Assembly: GCA_023436585.1 (NCBI GenBank)
Contig: JAEZIN010000032.1
Coordinates: forward strand, 1 to 36,178
Direction of reading: 5' to 3'
Length of the DNA stretch: 36,178 nucleotides
Source of the DNA: Bacillota bacterium
GTDB taxonomy: Bacteria > Bacillota > Clostridia > Christensenellales > Aristaeellaceae
Part shown: piece by piece, positions 16,873 to 25,577 of the stretch
Numbering within the stretch: the first letter of the stretch is position 1
Layout of the letters: each line of letters opens with the position of its first letter
Notes under the pieces: generated by a model
Told to the model about the DNA's origin: nothing
The model's input: the letters and a program-made list of their open reading frames with translations, nothing else
Databases searched by the model: none
Program-made: the position numbers and the translations under genes

Positions 16873-16997
16873 AGAGCCTTCCCCTTTGAGGGGAAGGTGG
16901 CGCGCAGCGCCGGATGAGGTGTTCAGCGATAATGGCGGAACCATTATCACCTCATCAGTCGACTTCGTCGACAGCTTCCCCTCAAGGGGAAGCCTCT
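16873..16997. repeat. palindromic MITE-like repeat between the GH2 and GH43 genes
   Basis: A 125-bp element with imperfect terminal inverted repeats (AGAGCCTTCCCC at the left, AGAGGCTTCCCC read inward from the right); each terminus is itself a small hairpin. Inside are matched ATGAGGTG / CACCTCAT arms and hairpins at 16899-16911, 16928-16948 and 16958-16972. No frame is plausible. It accounts for over a third of the 323-bp gap at 16747-17069. Between it and the GH43 gene is a weak promoter candidate (TTCCAT, 16-bp spacer, CATAAT at 16785-16780 on the minus strand). Similar GGGGAAG-ended repeats are, from memory, common in gut Clostridia. Confidence 0.75.
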
Positions 16998-17069
16998 AAC
17001 ATTGCTTCTCTCTCAAGTTGGGTATGGGTTTTGTGGGTTTGATGAGCGCAGGTGACATCGCTTCCCCTG

Positions 17070-18809
17070 TCACCGTCTCTTCGTATTGATTGCACGCACC
17101 GCCTGTATATCCACCTTGGGTTCCCGGCCGGGGGTATACAACCCGTTGATCTCCTGCTGCACATCGGTCACCTGGGTGTAGCAAAAGCCGCAGATACCCT
17201 TGTGGTTTTGGATGGCGCCAGTGATATCCTCAAACCTATTTAGGAATGCCTGCTCATCTGCCGCCTGGTTGCCGTAGCCCCAGCCTTTTCCCCCGGCCAA
17301 AGCAATTCCGCCGTATTCGCTGATAATCACCGGCTGCCCCTTGTAGTCATGGCCTTTGGCCATGGCAAACTTGTGCAGGTTGAAGGGGAGCTGGTTATTA
17401 AGCAGCACGCTCAAGTCCTCGTACCGCTTGGTAAAGCGTCCGCCGTCCTCCTCATAGTCGTGCAGCGTCAAAATATCCGATACCGTGTGCTCCCAGCCAT
17501 CATTGACGATTACCGGCCGCATGGAGTCATACGCCTTGGTAAGGGCATAGATGGCCTTCGTAAACGCCTGCTGCTTTATATCGCCGGCCACCTGGTCAAT
17601 TCCCCAGCTCTCATTGAAAGGCGTCCAGGTGATAACGGATGGATGGTTGTAGTTCTGCTCCACAATCTCCATCCACTCCCTGGTGAAGGTGTGGATGGCA
17701 TCATCATGGAACGTGTACTGTGCCGCCATTTCCGACCAGACCAGCACGCCCATTTGATCGCACAGGAACAAAAAGCGCCTGTCCTCCGTCTTTTGATGCT
17801 TGCGAAGGCCGTTGTAGCCCGCAGCCAGAATGAGGTTGATGTCCTTTTCGTAAGCACCGTCATCCGGCGGCGTGAGATGGGAATCCTCCCAGTAGCCCTG
17901 GTCCAGGATCAGGCGCTGGTACAGCGGCAGGTGATTTAAAAGGATCTGGTCACCCTTGATTTCAATCTTGCGCATGCCGATATAGGAGCGGACCGCGTCC
18001 ACTTCCCCACTGGCGCAAACAAGCCTAAACTCCGCGTCGTACAGGTGGGGGTGATCCGGATGCCACAAATGAAGCTTCCAGGGTTCATCCTGGCTGGCCA
18101 GCACGGCGGTGAAGGATACGTATTCTCCCTGAACTGTAATCTCCTGGTGGCAGACGGGCTCGCCCTGGAAGGTGATGTCGCAGGCAAGCTTCAGGGATTT
18201 TCCTGGCACGAATCCCGCGACCTTCGCGAAAAACTGTACGGAAGCCGTGTCGATATCCGGCGTGATCTTCACTTTTTCCAGGTAGCACTCCGGCACGATC
18301 TCCAGCCATACGGTTTTCCATATGCCCGTCGTCTGCACATACCAGCAGCCGAAATTCTCGCTTTTCCAGCGCTGCTTGCCCCGGGGGTAAACGCAGCTTA
18401 AGCTGTCCGCCACGCGGACGGTCAAAACATTTTCGCCTGCCTGTACATAATTCGTGATATCCACCGAAAAGGCGGCGTACCCGCCTTGATGGGAACCGGC
18501 CAGAATGCCATTCATATAAACAGCAGTGTCATGGTCCGCCCCTTCCAGGTGCAAAAGCACGCGGCCTGAAACAGCCTTCAGTTCAACCGTTCTTTGGTAC
18601 CACACCACGGGGTGGAAGCGCTCGTCGCCAATGCCGCTCATTTTTGTTTCATACGTATAAGGAACAAGGATATCCGTGCTATCGGGAAAACTGTGAAACC
18701 ACTTTTCCTTTTCGCCCACATTATCATCATCAAAGGCAAATTGCCATGTCCCGTTCAGGTTCAGCCATTGTTCCCGTTTATAATTCGGTCTTGGATAAGC
18801 AGTCAACAT
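17070..18809 (-). CDS. GH2 glycoside hydrolase (beta-galactosidase/glucuronidase type)
   Basis: A 579-residue cytosolic enzyme without signal peptide. The sugar-binding jelly-roll (about 1-165; LNGTWQFAFDDD, VWYQRTVEL, YMNGILAGSHQGGYAAFSVDIT), an Ig-like domain (about 180-280) and a TIM barrel follow the short GH2 plan. The acid/base is Glu400 in FNESWG and the nucleophile Glu498 in ISEYGG. WYVQTTGIWKTVWLE is the usual end of the jelly-roll. GAGGAA precedes the ATG at a normal distance. The gene is 21 bases downstream of the secreted GH43 gene and ends before the palindromic repeat. Which sugar it releases is not evident. Confidence 0.9.
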   Translation of the reverse strand: MLTAYPRPNYKREQWLNLNGTWQFAFDDDNVGEKEKWFHSFPDSTDILVPYTYETKMSGIGDERFHPVVWYQRTVELKAVSGRVLLHLEGADHDTAVYMNGILAGSHQGGYAAFSVDITNYVQAGENVLTVRVADSLSCVYPRGKQRWKSENFGCWYVQTTGIWKTVWLEIVPECYLEKVKITPDIDTASVQFFAKVAGFVPGKSLKLACDITFQGEPVCHQEITVQGEYVSFTAVLASQDEPWKLHLWHPDHPHLYDAEFRLVCASGEVDAVRSYIGMRKIEIKGDQILLNHLPLYQRLILDQGYWEDSHLTPPDDGAYEKDINLILAAGYNGLRKHQKTEDRRFLFLCDQMGVLVWSEMAAQYTFHDDAIHTFTREWMEIVEQNYNHPSVITWTPFNESWGIDQVAGDIKQQAFTKAIYALTKAYDSMRPVIVNDGWEHTVSDILTLHDYEEDGGRFTKRYEDLSVLLNNQLPFNLHKFAMAKGHDYKGQPVIISEYGGIALAGGKGWGYGNQAADEQAFLNRFEDITGAIQNHKGICGFCYTQVTDVQQEINGLYTPGREPKVDIQAVRAINTKRR

Positions 18810-18830
18810 CCTGTGTTCCTCACTTATAAA

Positions 18831-20312
18831 TTATTGTTTGCCTGGCAAACGCTGCGCGATATCCGGCGTCAGCGCTGTCACCGGCCATCCGTCCTCATCC
18901 CATACGATGGTGCTGATCATCATGATGCTGGGCGAGTCTTTGCGGAAATACTCACCCACGAAATAATATTGGCCGTCCTCGTCCTTGAATACGGAGGCAT
19001 GGCCGGGCATTTGCAGTTCATACATCCCCTTGGTGACGACGGTGCCGCCGCCCTTTGTCATCTCCCGGCCTTCCCTGTCCACAAAGGGGCCGTGAACCGA
19101 GGTGGATCGCCCCACACGGTTGTGGTAGCTTAGGTCCATTGGGTTGAAGGCGGTAAACAGATAATAGTACCCGTCGTGCCAGATCATGTAGGCGGCTTCC
19201 ACCGCGCCGTTGTTCACATTCCTGCGCGCCAAGTGATACAGGGTGTCCTTTTCCTCCTCCGGCACAAGCAGGTGGCCCGTGGCAGGATCGATCTGCCTTT
19301 GATAGATGCCGCCCCAGTAGGAGCCAAAGTTCAGCCACACCTTTCCCTCATCATCAATCACAATGTTGGGATCGATGCAGTTGTAGGGGCTGCCCGTACG
19401 GGAGCGGATCACCATGCCGCCATCCACCCATTTATAGTCCGGGGAGTTTGGATCCAGCGTTGTATTCACGGCCACGCCGATGGCGGAATTCTGGCTGCCG
19501 ATGGTGGATATGCAATAGTACAGATAGTACTTGCCGCCAAACTCGTACACGCTGGGCGCCCAGATGCCGTAGCCCGGCACCTCCTTGGTCAGCCACGACG
19601 GGTCCGTCAAGCCAAACACGGTTCCGACCTTTTCCCAGTGGATCATATCCGTGGAGGATTTGATCAGTATGTGGGGGGCCATGATGTACATGTAGTACAC
19701 GCCGTCCTGCTTTACAATCTGCGGGCAGGAGGCATGGAATACCTCGCCGGTGAGGGGCAGCATATAAGGCAGTTTCTCCGCCATGGAGACTGGCTCCAGC
19801 ACCCAAAGGGAGGTATCGTCCTGTTCATACGCCTTTAATACCGGCAGGTATTTGGAGGCGATTTCGTTTACCGGCAGGGCAATGCCAAGCTCGTGCGACC
19901 CGCCAAAGGGCACGATCCTGTACGCGCCGTTTTCTCCGTACAATTGCCATCTGTTGCCCGGGGTTTCCTCCGTGCTGATGTGGATGGCCCCATCCACTGC
20001 GGCAGGAGCTTCCCGAAGCGCCAGATGCCTTGGCGTAAACAGGTTCGTAATGCGGTAGCCGTCCTCCAGCTTTTGAACGCGCCACAATTCATCCAGCATG
20101 CCCGTTTCCCCAAACTGCTGCACATAGGCCCTGTCCACCATGCCGGCCAGCTGCATGTTCAGGCAGCGCCCGGTCGCCTTGTTGCGGATTTTATAAACGC
20201 CGTCCTCCACCGCAAACCCCTCCTTTGCTCCGGCCGCCTGCGTCTCACCAAGGCCGCAAAGCGGATATGCGGCCAGGATAAGCACCAGGCACAAAACGAT
20301 CCTTTTTTTCAT
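18831..20312 (-). CDS. secreted GH43 protein with N-terminal ricin-like domain; expected catalytic base missing
   Basis: A 493-residue exported protein. The signal peptide ends near residue 25 (PLCGLG-ET). Residues about 35-150 form a ricin-B-like carbohydrate-binding domain (YKIRNKATGRCLNMQ). The rest is a five-bladed propeller of the GH43 arabinanase type. The second Asp (Asp314, NCIDPNIV) and the acid (Glu372, GAVEAAYM) are present, but where the base Asp of a DPxIV motif should be, there is Cys196 (CPQIV). Activity may therefore be lost or altered, leaving a sugar-binding role. The start at 20312 is set by AAGGAGG and the signal peptide; the open frame to 20549 reads through the preceding permease gene. 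It lies 20 bases after that gene. Confidence 0.85.
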   Translation of the reverse strand: MKKRIVLCLVLILAAYPLCGLGETQAAGAKEGFAVEDGVYKIRNKATGRCLNMQLAGMVDRAYVQQFGETGMLDELWRVQKLEDGYRITNLFTPRHLALREAPAAVDGAIHISTEETPGNRWQLYGENGAYRIVPFGGSHELGIALPVNEIASKYLPVLKAYEQDDTSLWVLEPVSMAEKLPYMLPLTGEVFHASCPQIVKQDGVYYMYIMAPHILIKSSTDMIHWEKVGTVFGLTDPSWLTKEVPGYGIWAPSVYEFGGKYYLYYCISTIGSQNSAIGVAVNTTLDPNSPDYKWVDGGMVIRSRTGSPYNCIDPNIVIDDEGKVWLNFGSYWGGIYQRQIDPATGHLLVPEEEKDTLYHLARRNVNNGAVEAAYMIWHDGYYYLFTAFNPMDLSYHNRVGRSTSVHGPFVDREGREMTKGGGTVVTKGMYELQMPGHASVFKDEDGQYYFVGEYFRKDSPSIMMISTIVWDEDGWPVTALTPDIAQRLPGKQ

Positions 20313-20332
20313 GGATATCCTCCTTGCCGGCG

Positions 20333-21196
20333 TTACTTCATGCCGGAGTATGCCATGGTGTTCATGACCTTGCTTTGCAGGATGATGAACAGAAGGATGT
20401 TGGGCACGAACATGATGAGCATGGAGGCCGCCGCCACGCCCTGCCCGGCCACGGTGGTGTTCTGGCTGGCCAGGGTGCTCATGAAAAACGACAGCGTACG
20501 CATGTTTTCCTTGGTGGTAAAGAGGCTGGAGGTCTCCGTATTCCCCCACACCGCCTGGAAGGCCAGGATGGCCACGGTGGCGATGGCTGGGCGTATGAGG
20601 GGCAGAATCACCTTCCAGTAAATCCGGAACATCCCCGCGCCGTCCACCTTGGCGGCCTCGATCAATTCATCCGGCACCTGGTCAATGAACTGCTTGAGCA
20701 GGAACAGCCCCACCGGCATGGACAAAAGAGGCAGGATGTGGGCCATGTAGGTGTTGACGATGCCCAGCTTGTCGATAACCAGGTATCTGGGGATCATCAC
20801 CGCCACGGGCACGAACATCAAGGCGATGGTGTTGATTTCAAACAATATGTTCTTGCCCTTTAGCTTCAGCTTGGAAAAGGCGTAGCCCGCCATGGAGGAG
20901 ATAAAGATGGTCATCGCCACAACAGCCATTGTCACCGCAAAGCTGTTGAAGATGTACCGGCTCAGGGACACGGTGGACTGCTGGGTGGTCTGCGAAAGCT
21001 TCGCGAAGTTGTCCATCGTAGGCGCGGATACAAGAAACCTGGGCGGGAACTGGAACAGCTCGCTGATGGGCTTAAAGGCGCTGCTGAAGATGTAGATGAT
21101 GGGCAGCAGCATAAAGGCGCAGATGGGCACGATATAAGCGTATATCTTGAGCTGGTCCCTGGAAAACCTTTGGGGATTGATGTTGATGGCCCTCAC
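20333..21196 (-). CDS. CUT1 sugar ABC transporter permease, MalG type
   Basis: A 287-residue channel subunit with about six membrane spans. The first is YAYIVPICAFMLLPIIYIFSS minus its edges, near residues 18-38. The EAA loop is DELIEAAKVDGAGMFRIYW, followed by KVILPLIRP. The start is GTG with GGAGGGGG seven bases before it, and its first bases overlap the upstream gene's TGA. It has no MalF-type partner next to it: the nearest unpaired one is at 30830-31723, about 10 kb upstream in the same run. I infer that these two form one channel. Confidence 0.9.
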   Translation of the reverse strand: MRAININPQRFSRDQLKIYAYIVPICAFMLLPIIYIFSSAFKPISELFQFPPRFLVSAPTMDNFAKLSQTTQQSTVSLSRYIFNSFAVTMAVVAMTIFISSMAGYAFSKLKLKGKNILFEINTIALMFVPVAVMIPRYLVIDKLGIVNTYMAHILPLLSMPVGLFLLKQFIDQVPDELIEAAKVDGAGMFRIYWKVILPLIRPAIATVAILAFQAVWGNTETSSLFTTKENMRTLSFFMSTLASQNTTVAGQGVAAASMLIMFVPNILLFIILQSKVMNTMAYSGMK

Positions 21197-22851
21197 TTTG
21201 CAGCCCCCTCCGATCCCATATATACCAGTTCGATGTCATCGATGGTCATGACGCGCATAGTCGCGGGCTGTGTCAGTTTCAGCACAACAGGCCCGCTTTG
21301 CAGGCCGATGCCGGCAGCTTCCCAAATAAGTCCTTCAGGGCCGGGTATGCAGGCAGCCTGTATGGTTTCATTGCCTTGGGTGAGGGAAAGCATTACCGTT
21401 CCCCCGCCTTCGCCCATCACCTTCATGCGGAAGGCATATTCTCCAGCCTGGACGCCGGGTATCTCCTGCCACAGGCTCAAATCTTTCTCTTTGTTGTTGA
21501 TCAACGACAGGGCGTAGTTGCCGCTGTCATTTTCAAATTGCTTGGAGGCAAACCCGGCATGATAGGTCTTCTCTTTTTGCTCAATCACCCAGCCCTGGGT
21601 GTTCTTGTAGCGGAAATTGCCGTTGACGATCACGTTCTGCCCAGGTTGTGTTCTGGGTGTCAGCGATGCGCGTTTCAGGTAGATACCGCTTTGCGGCGCG
21701 TTGGCGCTGGTGGCGGAAAACAGGTACCCGTCATGTACATACAGCGCGTTCCAGTTGGCGCAGCGGCCTTCCGGCATCAGGAAAGGGATGAACGGGACGG
21801 AAAACATTTGTCCCTCCCTGCCCGCATCGGTGGACACCATCACCTTCATGTAGGAGGCTCCGTCGCCCGTTTGCGAGGCTTCGTCATCCGTCTGGAAGGC
21901 AACGCAGAGCCGTCCGTCCGGCAAGCTGAGGATATAAGGCGCGCCGGCCTTTTTCGTTTGCGCATAGGGGATATAAATGTTCCGGTTTTTTTCCGACCAG
22001 TCAAGGCCGTCGGGGGAGGTTTTCATCTGGATCACAAAGGGGTAGCCCGATACGTTGGTGGCCTCTATCACCAAGGCATACCGGCCGTTTTCCATCCTCG
22101 TCCATACGGGCATGCCGTCCCTGGAGCGTGTTTGGATACCATCCGAAGCGATGCGTTTCTCGCTCCAAGCGCCGTTTTCAAACAGCTTGAACTCAATGTT
22201 CTGCTGGCTCCGTTCGTTCACCGCATTCAGGGAATCATTGGCATAAAACACGGCAAGCGTATCACCGATCCAGTTAAAGTGCGGCTCATATACGCCGCCT
22301 TCGCCCAGCTCTTCGGCGATGGTGGAGTGATAGGCCCATGTTTTACCTCCATCGCGGCTTTCACTGACGCGGATGGAGGAATAATAGCCATCCTTACGCT
22401 GCACATTCGCCCGATAGGCAGCAAACAACGTATCGTTAGGCAATTGAGCAAAGGACGCATTGGCGCAGTCCAGATCAGAAAACTCACTGACCGTAACCTT
22501 GCCGCTCCAGGTAAGGCCATCGTCAAGGCTTGAAAGCAGCTTGATCTTGGCATGTCCGCCATCCTCATTGGTGTCGAAGGCGCACAGCATCACGCCTGCC
22601 CGGGTGACAAACAGGCGCGGATACCATACGCCGCCCCTTTGCGGTAGGTAGGCCGCAATGGCGTTTTCTTCCCAGTAGAGGCCTTGTGGGATGGCACCGT
22701 TTCCCTGGATGGCCATGCCTATCTCCGTCCTTTGAATTTGCTGAATGGAAGCAAGAGAAATATCAGGCGTTCCGGCCGTGACGGTGTCACAGCCTGCCAA
22801 CAGAAAGATCAAAACGGCTGACGCAATCAGCGGCCGGAACGATTTCTTCAT
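21193..22851 (-). CDS. GH93-like exo-arabinanase or sialidase-fold lipoprotein
   Basis: A 552-residue surface lipoprotein; the signal peptide ends in LLAGC with the lipid-bearing Cys21. Residues about 50-430 form a six-bladed propeller with Asp-box-like turns (SLDDGLTWSG, SRDGGKTWAY). Sialidase arginine and tyrosine motifs are not evident. Instead GGVYEPHF (Glu189) and YALVIEATN (Glu263) are 74 residues apart, close to the spacing of the catalytic Glu pair I recall for GH93 exo-1,5-alpha-arabinanase (170 and 242). A C-terminal carbohydrate-binding-like sandwich (NVIVNGNFRYKNTQGW) follows. AAAGGAG lies eight bases before the ATG at 22851; the frame open to 23034 is repeat DNA. Next to a GH43 arabinanase-like gene, an arabinan role is plausible. 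Confidence 0.75.
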   Translation of the reverse strand: MKKSFRPLIASAVLIFLLAGCDTVTAGTPDISLASIQQIQRTEIGMAIQGNGAIPQGLYWEENAIAAYLPQRGGVWYPRLFVTRAGVMLCAFDTNEDGGHAKIKLLSSLDDGLTWSGKVTVSEFSDLDCANASFAQLPNDTLFAAYRANVQRKDGYYSSIRVSESRDGGKTWAYHSTIAEELGEGGVYEPHFNWIGDTLAVFYANDSLNAVNERSQQNIEFKLFENGAWSEKRIASDGIQTRSRDGMPVWTRMENGRYALVIEATNVSGYPFVIQMKTSPDGLDWSEKNRNIYIPYAQTKKAGAPYILSLPDGRLCVAFQTDDEASQTGDGASYMKVMVSTDAGREGQMFSVPFIPFLMPEGRCANWNALYVHDGYLFSATSANAPQSGIYLKRASLTPRTQPGQNVIVNGNFRYKNTQGWVIEQKEKTYHAGFASKQFENDSGNYALSLINNKEKDLSLWQEIPGVQAGEYAFRMKVMGEGGGTVMLSLTQGNETIQAACIPGPEGLIWEAAGIGLQSGPVVLKLTQPATMRVMTIDDIELVYMGSEGAAK

Positions 22852-22881
22852 ACAGTGGGCTCCTTTGAAAGGTGGTCTCCA

Positions 22882-23149
22882 GGGCTGTCTCACTGAGTGC
22901 ACAACATGCATATGGCAGTTCGAAAGCAGGATTTCGTGCCTGCCGGGCACGACCAAAGGGCTTTCCGGTCGGTCCAGCCTGCTCAATAGTCGCATTACCT
23001 CGCTGCCGCTCGTACTGCTCCTTTTCGCTGGCATCCTTCGCCCCTCCTATTTCCGCCACAGGCAGAGTCGGGGCTATGGAGCCTTTGGAAACCTTCGGAC
23101 GCCACCCAATTTTAGACTTATGCCACTATACAACCAGCAAGACAGTCCC
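22882..23149 (+). repeat. dispersed repeat, copy A
   Basis: Copy A begins GGGCTGTCT and ends AGACAGTCCC, a nearly matched inverted pair about 268 bp apart. Its first 178 bases are collinear without gaps with the element at 35987-36178: the block starting CGACCAAAGGGC is 68 bases from the left end in both copies, and AATAGTCGCATT is 103. By hand count the central 81 bases (22950-23030) match at 68 positions. It fills nearly all of the gap between the binding-protein gene and the lipoprotein gene. Read on the minus strand it gives a peptide-like NATIEQAG...GKPFGR in both copies, but frames are short. Confidence 0.75.
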
Positions 23150-23169
23150 AACTCATTCTGCCTTGCTTG

Positions 23170-24516
23170 TTACGGCAGGGTGCTGAGCCACTCATCCTTG
23201 ATTTCGTTGGCCTTCTTGTTCAGTTCCGCAGCGATGTCGGCGGGAGCCACTTCACGGCGGTCCAGCTTGCCATAGATATCCTGCTCGTTGATCCAGGTCT
23301 GGATGGCATCCCAACCGGGAGATACGGGCCACGGAGAGGGGATCAGGTTGGTCAGGTGAGAATAGAAAGCCTTGAGGTCTTCCCGCTCGGTATTGTCAAT
23401 CAGGTCCTTCCAGGCGGCTTCATTCTTGGTGACGGGCAGGCGGGTAATGGGCACGCCGGCGGCACGGGTGGCAGCTTGACGGCACAGCATCGCATCCTGG
23501 CCCCAGGTCATGTACTTGAGCAGTTCCCAGGCTTCGCGGGGATGCTTGGTGGAAGCGCCGATCACAGCGTTGTCCACGATGACCAGCTGTTCGCCGGAGG
23601 GGCCTTGGGGCAGCGGATAGTACAGGAATTCGCAGCCGGACTGCTTGGTGACTACATCCTCAAAGAAGGGGATAGTCCACGGCCAGTCCAGGTGCATGGC
23701 GGAACGGCCCCAGCCCGGAGGCCACGCGCCGGCGTCACCAAGGAACTTCTCTTTGTCCTCCGCGCTAGCCCATTCCACTACCTGGGAGTCGATCAGCTCA
23801 TAGCGCTTGTTGAGGGCATCGATCCAGACCTGGTCGAAGTTGTAGTTGGTGCCATCCCAGCCCCATTTGCCCTGGCCGCCGTTGTACCAGCCGGGGAACA
23901 GGTCTTCGTACAGGGGGTTGGAGGTGCCGAAGTAGAACTCCTCGGGATGGGAAAGGCGGGTGGCGATGTCAAAGAACTCATCCACCGTCCAGTCGTAGGA
24001 GGGCAGAGGCTCGTTGTACTTTTCGAACACCGTCTTGTTCAGGAACACCAGGTGCGGATAGAGCACCCATGGCATGGAATAGCGCACGCCATTGATGGTG
24101 GAATTCTTGGCGAAGGCTTCAAACATTTCGCCGGTGTCTTTATCCTGGGCGTAGAACTCGTCCAGGGGCAGCGCCCATTCGTTCATCGCGGCCTGGGATA
24201 CGCTGAACACGCCGAACACATCGGGCAGCTCGCCCGTGGCGGCCATGTTTTGAAGGGATTCGGCCCACTGGGCCTGCTCAATGGTGACAAGCTCCAGGGT
24301 GATGTTGGGATATTTTTCCGTGAACTGCTTCATGAGGGCCGCGGTGACATCCTGCTCGCTCTTGAGGTCCTGTCCCCAGAAGGCCAGGCGCAGGGTAATG
24401 TTTTCCGTGGTCATGGGGGCCAGCCCGCCTTCGGCATGAGCGGCCAGCGGGATGCAGGACGCAAACACGCTGATGATGAGTGCCAGGACCAATAGGGAAC
24501 GCAGTCTCCGTTTCAT
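23170..24516 (-). CDS. extracellular solute-binding protein, family 1 (CUT1 sugar importer)
   Basis: A 448-residue exported protein that should deliver a sugar to the permease pair encoded just upstream. The signal peptide ends AHA-EGG near residue 29; the FASC stretch before it is a poor lipobox. The mature part has ENITLRLAFWGQDLKSEQD, the LPDVFGVFS hinge region, PWVLYPHLVFLNKTVFEK and DWTVDEFFDIA, all typical of the MalE/UgpB fold. The start at 24516 is six bases after GGAGG; the ATG at 24522 touches the ribosome binding site and the frame to 24555 runs into the previous gene. It lies 35 bases after the MalG-type permease and ends just before repeat copy A. Confidence 0.92.
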   Translation of the reverse strand: MKRRLRSLLVLALIISVFASCIPLAAHAEGGLAPMTTENITLRLAFWGQDLKSEQDVTAALMKQFTEKYPNITLELVTIEQAQWAESLQNMAATGELPDVFGVFSVSQAAMNEWALPLDEFYAQDKDTGEMFEAFAKNSTINGVRYSMPWVLYPHLVFLNKTVFEKYNEPLPSYDWTVDEFFDIATRLSHPEEFYFGTSNPLYEDLFPGWYNGGQGKWGWDGTNYNFDQVWIDALNKRYELIDSQVVEWASAEDKEKFLGDAGAWPPGWGRSAMHLDWPWTIPFFEDVVTKQSGCEFLYYPLPQGPSGEQLVIVDNAVIGASTKHPREAWELLKYMTWGQDAMLCRQAATRAAGVPITRLPVTKNEAAWKDLIDNTEREDLKAFYSHLTNLIPSPWPVSPGWDAIQTWINEQDIYGKLDRREVAPADIAAELNKKANEIKDEWLSTLP

Positions 24517-24551
24517 GGTCATCCTCCTTTTTTTATGCTTAACCGCCGGCC

Positions 24552-25577
24552 TCATTCACCCGTAATGCCCGTGCGGTCAATGCTCTGTACGAACTGCTTC
24601 TGCAGGATAAGGTATACGATCAACAGGGGAAGGATGGTGATCAGCGTGGCGGCCATCTTGATGGCTTCATTGGCCACCGACTCGCCGAAATGGCCAGCGC
24701 CCCAGCTTTGGGACAGGGATTGCATGTAGCCCAGGTAGCTTTGCTCAAAGCGCGAGAGCTGTACCAGTAGCGTGGTCATGGCGTCCGCTTTGCCCATGGC
24801 GGAGCTTCCCAGGTACAGGGAGAGGAAGTAGGTCTCGTTCCAGTACCACACGAAGGAAAAGAGGAAGGAAACCACTACCGCCGGGATGGAAAGGGGAACG
24901 GCAATTTCAAAGAAGATACGGCTTTCCCCTGCTCCGTCCACCCTGGCCGCCTCATCCAGGGAGATGGGCGTCTGCTTGAAAAACTGCGTGAAGATCAGGA
25001 TGAAGATGGCGCTGTTGATACCCTGGCCCGTTATGGCGGGGAAAAGCAGCGTTCCCAGGGAACCTAATAGCTTGTAATCGCTGAACATGGTATACTTGGG
25101 CACCATCAGCACGTAGGGCGGCAGGATGAAGGTGACAAGGACCAGCGCAAAGGCCAGGCGCTTGAAAGGAAACTTGTACCGGGCAAAAGCGTACCCCGCC
25201 AGCGCACAGGAGATGGTTTGGCCGATGGAGGGCAGAAGGCCGATTAAAAACGTATCCAGCAGCGCGGTATCAAAGTGAAGCACATCGATGGCCTGCTTGA
25301 AGTTATCCAGGGAAAGGGCCGTTGGCACCCAGTTCACCGACACATCCAAAAGGTCGGGCAGCGTTTTTACGCTGGTGATGATCATGTGCAGTATGGGGTA
25401 CAGGTACACAAAGCCCAGGGAGATAAGCATGGTGTACACAAAGCCCCTAAAGAGAAGCCCGCTTTGCCGCCTGTTCCCCAAAAGCACCTTGCGTGCTTTC
25501 AAGGCTGCGCGGCCAAGCTTTTCCCTGCGGTCCTTACCCATCCGCCGGCCCAAGGCAGCTGTACGGTTACTTGGCAT
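24552..25577 (-). CDS. CUT1 sugar ABC transporter permease, MalG type
   Basis: A 341-residue channel subunit with a long basic N-terminal tail (about 40 residues, rich in Arg and Lys) before its first span at about 45-65. The EAA loop is ISLDEAARVDGAGESRIFF, followed by EIAVPLSIP. Its first 11 bases overlap the end of the partner permease gene. A second ATG at 25541 is possible and would remove 12 residues, but neither has a well-placed ribosome binding site, so coupling to the upstream gene is likely. It pairs with the permease at 25567-26499 and the binding protein at 23170-24516. Confidence 0.9.
   Translation of the reverse strand: MPSNRTAALGRRMGKDRREKLGRAALKARKVLLGNRRQSGLLFRGFVYTMLISLGFVYLYPILHMIITSVKTLPDLLDVSVNWVPTALSLDNFKQAIDVLHFDTALLDTFLIGLLPSIGQTISCALAGYAFARYKFPFKRLAFALVLVTFILPPYVLMVPKYTMFSDYKLLGSLGTLLFPAITGQGINSAIFILIFTQFFKQTPISLDEAARVDGAGESRIFFEIAVPLSIPAVVVSFLFSFVWYWNETYFLSLYLGSSAMGKADAMTTLLVQLSRFEQSYLGYMQSLSQSWGAGHFGESVANEAIKMAATLITILPLLIVYLILQKQFVQSIDRTGITGE

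Noticed and set aside
20313..20549. N-terminal extension of the secreted GH43 frame
   Set aside because: It overlaps the permease gene and would hide the signal peptide; the start at 20312 has AAGGAGG.
21298..22533. A 411-codon plus-strand frame opposite the propeller lipoprotein gene
   Set aside because: Low-complexity product without motifs, fully antisense to a well supported gene.
22787..23059. A 90-codon minus-strand frame over repeat copy A
   Set aside because: It runs from the repeat into the lipoprotein gene's 5' end in another frame, has no ribosome binding site, and the matching part of copy B stops early.
23167..24495. A 442-codon plus-strand frame opposite the second binding-protein gene
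   Set aside because: It is a shadow of the real minus-strand gene, which has signal peptide, ribosome binding site and family motifs; the frame has no recognisable domain.
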